DNA of 64,000 bases from JAZUCL01 sp045639125. Lineage in GTDB: Bacteria > Bacillota > Clostridia > Oscillospirales > QAMX01. The stretch is from assembly GCA_045639125.1 (NCBI GenBank), contig JAZUCL010000010.1:41869-105868 (forward strand). The letters are read 5' to 3'. The translations under genes and the position numbers were made by a program. Below the pieces are notes generated by a model, which was given only the letters and a program-made list of their open reading frames with translations, made no database searches and had not been told where the DNA came from. This document shows, one piece after another, positions 18,874 through 29,600 of the stretch (within the stretch, counting starts at the first letter, position 1; each line of letters starts with the position of its first letter).

Positions 18874-18902
18874 ATTATACCATACTCACCTAAATTTTTC
18901 AA
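18874..18902 (-). promoter_or_regulatory. Sigma-A promoter of the smc operon
   Basis: Minus strand: TTGAAA (18902-18897), 17-bp spacer, TATAAT (18879-18874). It lies about 73 nt before the smc start and is the only strong promoter seen for the run from smc through leuS. The spacer resembles that of the gltX promoter. Confidence 0.8.
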
Positions 18903-18907
18903 GTTTT

Positions 18908-18959
18908 ATATCTAAATTCAATTTTATATGATTTTCCAAAGGGTTGCAAATTTAGATAT
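18908..18959. repeat. Inverted repeat upstream of the smc promoter
   Basis: Perfect 11-bp arms ATATCTAAATT (18908-18918) and AATTTAGATAT (18949-18959) separated by 30 bp, just upstream of the smc -35. It could be a regulator site or a weak hairpin; nothing more can be said from sequence. Confidence 0.5.
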
Positions 18960-19000
18960 TTTCTTTTTATGAATGTACTTCCACTCCTCTTTTTAGACAA

Positions 19001-19039
19001 GAAAACTCCCCTTGTGGCTAACACCACAGGGGAGTTTTC
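19001..19039 (-). terminator. Terminator of the 1406-aa exported protein gene
   Basis: Strong hairpin with arms GAAAACTCCCC and GGGGAGTTTTC plus an inner GTGG/CCAC stem, loop CTAACA on the plus strand. It begins 25 nt after the gene's stop and is followed on the minus strand by TTGTCT. Confidence 0.75.
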
Positions 19040-19063
19040 AAAATCTCACACGTTTTTATTTGT

Positions 19064-22000
19064 CTACTTAATAGGTGTCAAAACAATTTCAGAGAAAGCA
19101 GGATTGGTACTACCTATGGGATTTTTATCAACTACTGTAAATGACAACTTGTTTACACCTTGATTAAGGGATACAGTACCCATAGATTTCCATTCGCATA
19201 CTGCTACCCAAGTACTCGAAGGAAGATATAAGTTTTGAGTTTCACCTTGCTTAATATCGTTAAATAACATATCAACGACACCACGGGAACGAGCCTTGTT
19301 GAATAATACATCAACTGTATATTCCGTATTGGATAATGGTACCTCAAAATCGAAATCAACCGAATCATCAAGCGAAACAAAGAAAGCACCACCTGATGGA
19401 GACTGATAATCAGGATAAAAAGTAACGCCGTTTGTAATACTACCTGCCATAGAATATGCAGGATATATGTATTTCTCAGCCTCAATACCTCTCCAAGATT
19501 CTGTCGGCAAATAAGCACTTACCATAGGTGCGGGAGAATCAACGAACTCAGATGCCATCTCACGGTCAAATCTAAACTCAAGTTGTGAGCCGTATGACAG
19601 ACAGTTTCTTGAATTGATTGTCGTATCATAAGCAATAGGCTTTGTAGCACCGTTTTCACTCAACAAAATTGAATTACCTGTTGTAAGGTTAACAAATGTT
19701 GCATTGTTTTCCTCGTCAATCCTCCATGCGGTAACTTCAGAGTTAGTATCCTCAACATCTTCACGATTGAAACGAGGATCATCGATTACCTTCAATTCGT
19801 AAGTTGCTCTGTATATTTCGCCACACTTAACATCAAACGGAAATTCTATACCCTTTGCAAGTTGAGCAGGAGTAACTGTGTAGACAACATCTTTGTCAGG
19901 GTCTACGTGCCAATCATCTGTCATACTGTCAGGAGGTGTAACACGAGAGAAACGAATATTCAACTCTGTCGGAATCTCAAATCCGTACTCAGGTATTGTG
20001 TCAGAGAAACGAACTGCTGTCAAATCTCCACTTGTTGGTGTAAAGAATGTAGTGAATGGAAGAACTGCACCTGCTGCAGGTGTTCCGTCATAAACCTTAA
20101 CCATTCTGAGGAACATTGTATTTTGGAAATTGCCAAAAGTGAAAGGATATTCTCTGTAAATATCTTCCCATGCCTCAAGTGCTGCACTAATGTCAACACC
20201 TGCTTTGTAGAGATATGCCGCATTGAGTGCACCCTCACCGATACAACTAGCTTCATGGGAAACATTCTTACGCCAATTCTCCGCCACAAACTCTGCGCTG
20301 TCATACCAAAATCTTCTGTCAAATGAATACTCACGAACAAGGAACCACAGACAACCACGACCAAATTCAAGTAATTGTTCACGAAGTACAGGATCTTTCT
20401 CGTAGTAGCCTACCATCGTTGCTGCTGAACCACAGTGTGCAACAACATTGTCAACTGCGTCAGTTACATTGTTGCCAACAGATAGACCTGTGGGGCTATA
20501 CTCTGTCCAGTAGTACTTTTGACCATTCCATTCACCTGTATGGAAACCGTAACGTGGGAACTGGTAGTAAACAAACTCTCGAGCCATGTCAAGGTATTTT
20601 TCATCACCGAACAATTCATAGGCTCTTACAAGGGATGTAACATTCAAAGAATTGGTATGGTGATCGCCTTCATGGTATGTCCACGTATATCCCGGCACGT
20701 CTTTCCATATCCAGTCAAAGATAGTGAACGCACCACGCCATTCAAGGCGAGGAACATATTTGTTTTCAGCATTTGGATCGCTCGTGTAATAGTCTTCAAC
20801 GAAGGCATTTCTTCCGCCCTCTTTCCACTGTGAGTAATCCAAATAGGTGAGAAGTTCTTTTGCTCTCGTTGAAAAATACTCATTACCGGTCATAACGTAA
20901 TTGGGTAGATAATTGAGTCGAACATAGTCAAACTCTCTACGTGGAGCATACGTATCGGTATAGCCTGTGTGAGGAGACATTATCGGTCTGCCTACGATTG
21001 ATGGGTCAATAACTTTTGCAGGCATGCCGGTAGCTGACATACCAAGAGAGCCTTCAATTACAGGCAATGCTTCATCATCTTTAATAACCGTTGGAGCAGC
21101 ATTAAGTGCAAAGCCTCTTTCCTGACCGCCTGTATTTCCAAAGAACGCTGTGCGGAAGAAAGGTTCTGTCCAAAGGTTAGGTACTTCAGTTGCACGTTCC
21201 TTAGCAGGAACGAACAGATTCCAGAACTCCTGCGGATCGTCATTTGTGGGATCATCATCTTCCGGAGCGTAAAAACTTTCAGTAATATCAACTACATTTG
21301 TTACGTAGTGCTTATGACCATCAGCATCAGTAAGATACTGACCTAAAGTCATATCGTCAAACCATACTGTGCCGGCACCATTTTCAATGCCAAGGATAAT
21401 AGCACACTTTACGGCTCCCATAGGAGTAGATTCTATCTCCATTTGTCCTTTTGTCCATTCAGTAGATGGAACTAAAGTCTTGCTGAAGGAAGAAATGAAG
21501 TTGTCATTTTTGTCATACCACATAAACTTCAAGTATGGATTTCCTACCATATTTGCTGTCTTGTAGTTAACCGCTAGTTCTACTGTTCTTGCCCCAGTAG
21601 CAGCAACATTAAATTGAGTAGCAGTAACCTTCTGCGTGTCATCAGATACGGACAAACGAAGTGACTGATTTCCACCGCACTTTTCATTCCTATCATATCT
21701 AGCACTACTTCCAACACCTGAAGCGGAAAATGTCCATGCGGAACTGTTTTCAAAATCAAAGTTGTAAGGGGTACGAACGCTGCCGGTCATTGTCATAGGA
21801 ACAGTAACCGGTCCAAAAGTTATGTCATCGAACCATAATGTACCGGAAGTTGCTTCAATGTCAGGATAGATGGTTACAGATTCTGCACCATCAGGGGGCA
21901 TTACCTCATAAGTCAAACGAACCCACTTAGGCTCATCTTTTTCGACATATACACTTGTACTTGCAATACCAGCACCATCAGCGTCATTCCAGTTGACACG

Positions 22001-23284
22001 AATGTAAGGTGATTCGTCAACATCTACTGCACGATACCATGCACTCAAACGATATACTAACTTATCCTCAGAATTAAGTTGCAAACGTGCCTGCTGTGCA
22101 AAGGCTCTACCTTTTGATGTCAAGGAGAGTTTTGCACTGCGATTACCAGTATGTGCTTCGGTTGTGTCGTAGGTGGCACTTCCTCCACCCTCTCCATACA
22201 ATCTCCAGTTCGCATCGGACTCAAAACTTGAGTTATTAACAATATTTATTCCGGTTTCAAAACTACTATCAGTCTTTTCGCAAACAGAAATGTCATCAAA
22301 CCAAACGCTTGTGCCTCTGTCGGCAAGTGTGGTTATGAATAACTTCATGGCAGGTACATATTGAGGTACTGTATACTCTACCTTATACTCACTCCACTGA
22401 CTTGCTACTGTTCCTGTCTCGGCAGTCATGCTCTCAATTTCTGTGCCTATTTCGCCGCCACCTAAATATGTAAGGCCCTTAATTACAGGACGAGCATTTG
22501 CGGAAGTCGACATATAATTAAGACTAATTTCATAAGTCTTGCCAGGCGTTACAAAAATACCATCTTGGGAAAATCCTACATTATTCTCGCTTGGATTACC
22601 ATTTGTGGCTGTAATCTTCATTGAACCATTGCCGACAGTTGAGTCGTACGATACAGTACCATAGCCATTAGAACTCAGTGCCCACATGGAAGCATCTGAA
22701 TCAAATTCGCCATTCTTTATATGGTTGCCTTCTACCAATGTAGGACCTTGTATAGAAATAGAATCTATCCATACAGTTGCGTCAACATTACCGCTTGAGA
22801 AAGCAACTTCAATGAATGTGGCGGTAGGTGCGGCAGTGTATACGAGCGTCAATTCATTCCAAGTATTAATTGAAAACGACTGGTTAGCACTTGCACTCAT
22901 AGTTGCATCAAGACAAGTTGCTCCGTTATAAGACGTTGCTGAAATCATTGGATTTGCCGATGAATCGCTCACCTTAACATTTGCACGGATGGTGTATGTC
23001 TCACCACCAATGGCAGGAATATACCTTTGACGTACTACAGAAGAAACACCCTCCAATTTAAGTGAAGCAGTACCTGAATAAGTTACGCTGTCATCAAGAG
23101 ACGCATTGCCCGACACTTTTATCCAACCCACTGGCATACCATCTCCTACACCCTCAAAACTTGAGTTTGCAGGTGTTGTTGAGTTGAACATTGACGATAT
23201 TGTAACTATACCAAGTGATAATGCTGCCAACATTAGTACAATTAGTGCCGTTTTTGTAATTCTCTTTTTGAAAATTTTCATCAT
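19064..23284 (-). CDS. Giant exported multimodular carbohydrate-active-type protein (no SLH anchor)
   Basis: 1406 aa. A signal sequence or anchor (about 10-35) is followed by four CenC/CBM4-9-like beta-sandwich modules (about 36-180, 186-337, 346-495, 500-650). Each starts with an N-x-x-F-E/D-type element and ends in WxDS/WFDD-type strands. A conserved central region (about 655-1075) has regular helical hairpins (LNVTSLVRAYELFGDEKYLD, LREQLLEFGRGCLWFLVREY) suggesting an alpha/alpha-barrel catalytic domain. The C-terminus has a linker region and a CBM35-like module beginning WRGIEAEKY near 1265. The enzyme family is not identified. It is a tandem paralogue of the next gene, shares ~1050 residues with it and ends where that protein continues into its Ig-like/SLH part. 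Confidence 0.75.
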   Translation of the reverse strand: MMKIFKKRITKTALIVLMLAALSLGIVTISSMFNSTTPANSSFEGVGDGMPVGWIKVSGNASLDDSVTYSGTASLKLEGVSSVVRQRYIPAIGGETYTIRANVKVSDSSANPMISATSYNGATCLDATMSASANQSFSINTWNELTLVYTAAPTATFIEVAFSSGNVDATVWIDSISIQGPTLVEGNHIKNGEFDSDASMWALSSNGYGTVSYDSTVGNGSMKITATNGNPSENNVGFSQDGIFVTPGKTYEISLNYMSTSANARPVIKGLTYLGGGEIGTEIESMTAETGTVASQWSEYKVEYTVPQYVPAMKLFITTLADRGTSVWFDDISVCEKTDSSFETGINIVNNSSFESDANWRLYGEGGGSATYDTTEAHTGNRSAKLSLTSKGRAFAQQARLQLNSEDKLVYRLSAWYRAVDVDESPYIRVNWNDADGAGIASTSVYVEKDEPKWVRLTYEVMPPDGAESVTIYPDIEATSGTLWFDDITFGPVTVPMTMTGSVRTPYNFDFENSSAWTFSASGVGSSARYDRNEKCGGNQSLRLSVSDDTQKVTATQFNVAATGARTVELAVNYKTANMVGNPYLKFMWYDKNDNFISSFSKTLVPSTEWTKGQMEIESTPMGAVKCAIILGIENGAGTVWFDDMTLGQYLTDADGHKHYVTNVVDITESFYAPEDDDPTNDDPQEFWNLFVPAKERATEVPNLWTEPFFRTAFFGNTGGQERGFALNAAPTVIKDDEALPVIEGSLGMSATGMPAKVIDPSIVGRPIMSPHTGYTDTYAPRREFDYVRLNYLPNYVMTGNEYFSTRAKELLTYLDYSQWKEGGRNAFVEDYYTSDPNAENKYVPRLEWRGAFTIFDWIWKDVPGYTWTYHEGDHHTNSLNVTSLVRAYELFGDEKYLDMAREFVYYQFPRYGFHTGEWNGQKYYWTEYSPTGLSVGNNVTDAVDNVVAHCGSAATMVGYYEKDPVLREQLLEFGRGCLWFLVREYSFDRRFWYDSAEFVAENWRKNVSHEASCIGEGALNAAYLYKAGVDISAALEAWEDIYREYPFTFGNFQNTMFLRMVKVYDGTPAAGAVLPFTTFFTPTSGDLTAVRFSDTIPEYGFEIPTELNIRFSRVTPPDSMTDDWHVDPDKDVVYTVTPAQLAKGIEFPFDVKCGEIYRATYELKVIDDPRFNREDVEDTNSEVTAWRIDEENNATFVNLTTGNSILLSENGATKPIAYDTTINSRNCLSYGSQLEFRFDREMASEFVDSPAPMVSAYLPTESWRGIEAEKYIYPAYSMAGSITNGVTFYPDYQSPSGGAFFVSLDDSVDFDFEVPLSNTEYTVDVLFNKARSRGVVDMLFNDIKQGETQNLYLPSSTWVAVCEWKSMGTVSLNQGVNKLSFTVVDKNPIGSTNPAFSEIVLTPIK
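19074..22245. repeat. Tandem gene duplication, copy A
   Basis: This segment aligns almost without gaps to 24581-27757 at a constant offset of about 5507 bases. Central parts (for example 20500-21000 against 26007-26507) differ at only a few positions, while the ends are more diverged. Similarity stops near 22245, where the upstream CBM modules of the two genes become unrelated in sequence. Confidence 0.9.
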
Positions 23285-23335
23285 GTAATATCATTTCCTT
23301 CTCACAAAATAAAAAGTTAATCTTTCACTTAATAT

Positions 23336-23364
23336 ATTATAACTTAAAATAATGATAATTACAA
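23336..23364 (-). promoter_or_regulatory. Promoter of the 1406-aa protein gene
   Basis: Minus strand: TTGTAA (23364-23359), 17-bp spacer, TATAAT (23341-23336), about 52 nt before the start codon. The -35 lies inside the proximal copy of a 21-bp direct repeat. Confidence 0.7.
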
Positions 23365-23394
23365 TGTGTTTTTTGATAATTACAATGTGTTTTT
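23353..23394. repeat. Two perfect 21-bp direct repeats overlapping the -35
   Basis: TGATAATTACAATGTGTTTT plus one further T occurs twice in perfect head-to-tail tandem at 23353-23373 and 23374-23394. Each copy includes TTACAA, which is the -35 TTGTAA on the minus strand. It may be a paired regulator site or a replication-slippage duplication. Confidence 0.8.
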
Positions 23395-23609
23395 ATTTTT
23401 TTCAAAACAATTGGTTAATCCGGTTATTTGCCCTAAAACTATATGTGTTTGTTACTACCTATTTATACCTACTTTATTGATATTCTTTTATATCCCCTAC
23501 TTCGTTACTCTCGTGATTGACTCGACTTTCCTTGCATTAGGAGATATTTTGTAGAGTGTCAAAAAGACTCTTTTGAACTAACATTTTACAGGAGGCTTCA
23601 TTATGCAGA

Positions 23610-23641
23610 AACTCCTCTGCGGCTGACACCGCAGAGGAGTT
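23610..23641 (-). terminator. Terminator of the 1997-aa SLH protein gene
   Basis: Perfect 13-bp stem (AACTCCTCTGCGG with CCGCAGAGGAGTT) and a 6-nt loop, 45 nt after the stop. Its shape and CTGACA loop resemble the CTAACA-loop terminator of the paralogous gene. Confidence 0.75.
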
Positions 23642-23685
23642 CTAAATAAAAATGAGAGAGAAAAAAGGAAGTTTGCTATTATATA

Positions 23686-26600
23686 CTATCTGCCAAGCAG
23701 AGTACAGATATTATGGAATACATTTGCTACTTCGCCACGAGAAGCATTTACACGTGGTGCAACAGAAGCCAAGTCGCTTAACTGCATTACGCCCTGTCCA
23801 AGTGCCCAGTTAAGAGCGGGCTTAGCGTAATCAGATACGGAGGATGCATCGGTGTAGCCTGAAAGGTTACTGCTTGCATTTGCCTTTGATGCAAGTCCGC
23901 AATGGATTGCGTAGCGGTACATAATTGCCGCCAACTGCTCACGAGAAATTGGCTCATTTGGCATAAACTTGCCGTTTGTATATCCCTCTACAATGCCGTT
24001 TGCAGATGCCCATTTGGTAGCGGTTGCATACCATGCGTCATTTGCTACATCGCTAAAGGATATTCCCTGTGATACAGTAGGTTGACCTGCAAGACGATAA
24101 AGGATTGTTACTATCATTCCACGTGTGATTGTTGCGTCAGGACTAAACATATTGTTGCCTGTGCCATTCATCAGACCTGTAGATGATACGTAAACTACAT
24201 CGTCAAAGTAACGGTAGGTTGAGTCTACATCATAGAATGTAGGTGCAAATACATCTACATCAGCCAAATTTGGTTTATCCTCTTCCTCGTTAAGACGTAC
24301 TGTTACTTCAACAGAATCTCTGAAACTTTCATCGAAAGATGTTGCTGTAATTACTGTCTTACCGTTTGAAATTGCAGTTACAACACCTAAATCATTTACA
24401 GTTGCAACACTTGGGTTGCTACTTGTCCAAGTTATTGGATAAACGTATGGATTATCAGTAACAATATAGGTGTCAAGACGCAACTTTGTATTTGTAGAAC
24501 GCATTACTCTGTCGTGTTCTGCTATTACAAACTCATCATCATTTATAGTTTCAATCTTTTCATCAGTCGTTTGGCCAACAGGTGTCAAAACAATTTCAGA
24601 AAAACCAGGATTGGTATTGCCTAAAGGATTTTTACCAACTACTGCAAATGATAACTTATTTATACCTTGGATAAGGGATACAGTACCCATAGATTTCCAT
24701 TCGCATACTGCTACCCAAGTACTCGAAGGACGATACAAGTTTTGGGTTTCGCCTTGCTTAACATCGTTAATATACATATCAACGACACCACGGGAACGAG
24801 CCTTGTTGAATAATACATCAACTGTATATTCCGTATTGGATGACGGTATCTCAAAATCGAAATCAGCCGAAGCACCAAGTGAAACAAATAAAGCACCACC
24901 TGATGGGGACTGATAATCAGGATAATAAGTAACGCCGTTTGTAATACTACCTGCCATAGAATATGCAGGATATATGTATTTCTCAGCCTCAATACCTCTC
25001 CAAGATTCTGTCGGCAAATAAGCACTTACCATAGGTGCAGGAGAATCAACGAACTCAGATGCCATCTCACGGTCAAATCTAAACTCAAGTTGTGAGCCGT
25101 ATGACAGACAGTTTCTTGTATTGATTGTCGTATCATAAGCAATAGGCTTTGTAGCACCGTTTTCACTCAACAAAATTGAATTACCTGATGTAAGGTTAAC
25201 AAATGTTGCATTGTTTTCCTCATCAATTCTCCATGCGGTAACTTCAGAGTTAGTATCCTCAACATCTTCACGATTGAAACTAGGATCATCGATTACCTTC
25301 AGTTCGTAAGTTGCCCTGAATATTTCACCACACTTAACATCAAATGGAATTTCAACACCCGCTGCAAGTTGGGCAGGAGTAACTGTGTAGACAACATCTT
25401 TGTCAGGATCTACGTGCCAATCATCTGTCGTATTGTCAGGAGGTGTAACACGAGAGAAACGAATATTCAACTCTGTGGGAATCTCAAATCCGTACTCAGG
25501 TATTGTGTCAGAGAAACGAACTGCCGTCAAATCTGCAGTTGTTGGTGTGAAGAATGTAGTGAATGGAAGAACTGCACCTGCTGCAGGTGTTCCGTCATAA
25601 ACCTTAACCATTCTGAGGTACATTGCACATTGCATACTGCCAAAAGTGAAAGGATATTCTTTGTAAATATCTTCCCATACCTCAAGTGCTGCACTAATGT
25701 CAACACCTGCTTTGTAGAGATATGCCGCCATGAGTGCACCCTCACCTAAACAACTGTTTTCATGGGAAACAGCCTTACGCTTATTCTGCTCCACGTACTC
25801 AGCGCCGTCATACCAAAATCTTCTGTCAAATGAATACTCACGAACAAGGTACCACAGACAACCACGACCAAATTCAAGTAATTGTTCACGAAGTACAGGA
25901 TCTTTCTCGTAGTAGCCTACCATTGTTGCTGCTGAAGCGCAGTGTGCAATAGCATTGTCAATTGCGTCAGTAGTTGGGTTGCCATCACCTGTGGGGTTAT
26001 ACTCTGTCCAGTAGTACTTTTGACCATTCCATTCACCTGAATGGAAACCGTAACGTGGGAACTGGTAGTAAACAAACTCTCGAGCCATTTCAAAGTATTT
26101 TTCATCACCGAACAATTCATAGGCTCTTATAAGGGATGTAACATTCAAAGAGTTGGTATGGTGATCGCCTTCATGGTATGTCCACGTATATCCCGGCACG
26201 TCTTTCCATATCCAGTCAAAGATAGTGAACGCACCACGCCATTCAAGGCGAGGAACATATTTGTTTGCAGCATTTGGATCGCTCGTGTAATAGTCTTCAA
26301 CGAAGGCATTTCTACCGCCCTCTTTCCACTGTGAGTAATCCAAATATGTGAGAAGTTCTTTTGCTCTCGTTGAAAAATACTCATTACCGGTCATAACGTA
26401 ATTGGGCAGATAATTGAGTCTAATATAGTCAAACTCTCTACGTGGAGCATACGTATCGGTATAGCTTCCATGAGGAGACATTATCGGTCTGCCTACGATT
26501 GATGGGTCAATAACTTTTGTAGCCTTGCCGGTAGATGACATACCAAGAGATCCAATAACTACAGGCATCGTTTCATCATCTTTAATAACTGATGGAGCAG

Positions 26601-29600
26601 CATTAAGTGCAAAGCCTCTTTCCTGACCGCCTGTATTTCCAAAGAACGCTGTGCGGAAGAAAGGTTCTGTCCAGATGTTGGGGACTTCAGTTGCAAGAGG
26701 CTTAGCAGGAACAAACATAGCCCAGTACGCTTGTGGATCGTCGTATGTGGGATCATCATCTTCCGGAGCGTAAAAACTTTCGGTAATATCAACTACATTT
26801 GTTACGTAGTGCTTATGACCATCAGCATCAGTAAGATACTGACCTAAAGTCATATCGTCAAACCATACTGTGCCGGCACCATTTTCAACGCCAAGGATAA
26901 TAGCACACTTTGCAGTACCCTTAGGAGATAATGTCTCAATTTGTCCCTCTGTCCATTCATCAGATGGAGCTAAAGTCTTGCTGAAAGAAGAAATGAAGTT
27001 GTCATTTTTATCATACCACATAAACTTCAAGTATGGATTTCCTACCATATTTGCTGTCTTGTAGTTAACTATAAGTTTAATTGTATTATTCTCAGTAGAA
27101 TTAATATTAAACTGAGTAGCAGTTGCAGAATCTGTTTCAGATGCCGTAGTCAACTTAAGAGACTTGTTGCCCTTGTATGCATCTGAATCAAATGACGCTT
27201 CACTGCCATCACCACGTGTTTCAAGTTCCCAATAAGAACTTGCATTTGTACTTTCTTCAAAATCTATGTCGTTGAATGGGTGACTCTTGCCGGTCATTGT
27301 CATAGGAACAGTAACCGTTCCAAAAGTTATGTCATCGAACCATAATGTACCGGAAGTTGCTTCAATGTCGGGATAGACCTGTACGGTTTTTGCACCAACA
27401 GGAGACATTGCTTCCCAAGTTACACGAACCCACTCAGGCTCATCTTTTTCTATATATACACTTGTACCACCAAGGCTAGCATTATTATCGCCATACCAGT
27501 TGACACGAATCTGTGGTTTTGCGTCACCGGGAATTGCACGATACCATGCACTCAAGCGATATACTGACTGATCATCAGAATTAAGTTGCATGCCTGATTG
27601 CTGTGCAAAGGCTCTACCTTTTGATGTCAAGGAGAGTTTTGCACTGCGTTTGCCTGTATGTGCTTGGGTTGTGTCGTAGGTAGCAGTTCCTCCAGCGTTG
27701 CTGTACATTCTCCAGATCGAATTGGACTCAAAACTTGAGTTCATAACAATATTTTCAAGTTTTTCTTTTACACTAATTGAGTCGATCCAAATTTCCTTAT
27801 CCGCTGTTGAATTACCAACAAATTCTACTTTTAATGCAGTTGCATTTACAGGGGCAGATTCAACTACCGCCAAACTCGTCCATTCTGTTTCAGATGATGT
27901 TTTTAGATTTGCATTAAAAGCATCACCAACGGGAGTATCACCACAGTACCACCTAAGTTGCATATATGGTGCTGTGTCGGAGGAAAGAACAAATGCCTTT
28001 ATCTCATAGTCTTTGCCGCCGATTACAGGAATACCACTTTGTGTAATAGATGCATTGCCTGCAAGTTTTGCACTGCTTGTGCCTTTTTGTGCCTTTGTTG
28101 TGTCAATAGTAGCGTTGCCACTCCAACCGGAAACATCTCCTTCAAAATCACCGTTTACAGTAAGGTTTTTGGAAATGTCAAGAACAAGTGGTGCTCCAGA
28201 CACAGATACTTCGTCAATCCAAGTAGACTTTCCGGATTCTGCTGCACCTACAAATGAAAGGGACATTGCGGTTGCATCGGAAGGTGCTGATAATTTACCG
28301 GAAATTTTCTGCCATTCATTAGATGCTGATTTTGCTGCGATCTGGAAAGTATCCTTTCCGCCAATACTAAGTAATGTGTCGCCTTTGTACCACTGTACGT
28401 TTACAGAAGGTACATCTGTGCTGTCAGTACAAACATACGCACTGATATTATACTCATAACCGCCAAGAATTGTAATTCTTGACTGTTTTGCAATAACAGC
28501 ATTATTTCCGCTTGCTGTCATTTTAAGGGATGCTATTCCCTTACGGTAAGAATTAGTAACTGCTGTGCCTGTTCCGTTTTCAATATTCCAGCCGATTGCA
28601 CTTGCAGAATCTGTGGGGTTAATCTCTGTCTTTGGCTCAAAAGAACCATTTGCAACGAGATTCTTTTCATTCAAAGCAACAAGACTTACAGAGTCAATCC
28701 ATAATGCCTTGCCACTTTCCGTGCAGTTGGTAGGAATAGAGAATCTCATTTCCACTATACCTGCAGGAATTTCGAGTACACCTGAAAATTTTGTCCAACT
28801 TGTAGGTGCAGCATCAAACTTAACAAGGACACCACCAGTTTGCTTACCATTGGAATCATAATAGTAGTAGTCAATTTCAGGTGCTGCTCCGGGATCGTCT
28901 GTAAAGAAGTAAGCAGAAACTTCATACTGCTTGCCGGCCTCAACAGGTATTCTTGCATTATTTGCTGTCTGAACTGTAGCATTACCTGTCGCTTTAAGGG
29001 CTTTTCCACCGCTGTGTACATTGGTACTGTCAGCGGAGATTGCACCTAAAGCCGCTTTAGTCCAGCCAAGAGTGCCGTCCTCGAAATTACCGTTAAATAC
29101 ACGGTTGCTGTCTGTGTATTCTTCCACCAAAACAGAGTCAAGCCATACTGCCTTATCACTTGCTGTGTTGTTGGAAGGAATAGATAATCTCACTGCAACT
29201 GTACCTTCAGGAATTTCGATTAAACCTGACAGTTTTGTCCAACCACTTGTCGGTGCAGTCTCAAACTTAACAACGGTACCACCACCAGCAGAAGTTCCAT
29301 CGCTCTTATAACGGTAGTAGTCAATTTGAGGTTTTGATTCGGGGTTGTCTGTATAGAAGTATGCAGAAAATTCATACTTCTTGCCAGCCACAACAGATAT
29401 TTTTGCATCCATCGCTGTCTGCGCTATAGCATTACCTGTCATCTTAAGGGATTTTTCACCGCTGTGTACATAGGTATTATCAGCGGTGGTTTTACCATTA
29501 GCCGCTTTAGTCCAACCCGTAGTTCCGTTCTCAAAACCGGGGTTTGTAACAGATGGTTCTACATCAGTTGCATACGCCGTAAGCGGAGCAAAAGACGAAA

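Larger units (their letters stand above)
23285..23609. other. Intergenic region between the two giant genes
   Basis: AT-rich stretch holding the promoter and duplicated 21-bp element of the 1406-aa gene (23336-23394). The rest, 23395-23600, shows no convincing gene. A ribosome-binding-site-like AGGAGG at 23590-23595 precedes an ATG at 23603 that opens a 7-codon frame running into the terminator hairpin on the plus strand. Confidence 0.6.

Noticed and set aside
23366..23554. 62-codon hydrophobic plus-strand frame between the giant genes
   Set aside because: No ribosome binding site, AT-driven Phe/Ile/Leu composition, and it overlaps the duplicated promoter element.
24470..24913. 147-codon plus-strand frame inside the SLH giant gene
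   Set aside because: It has a weaker counterpart in the paralogous copy and is explained by antisense of the CBM35-like module.
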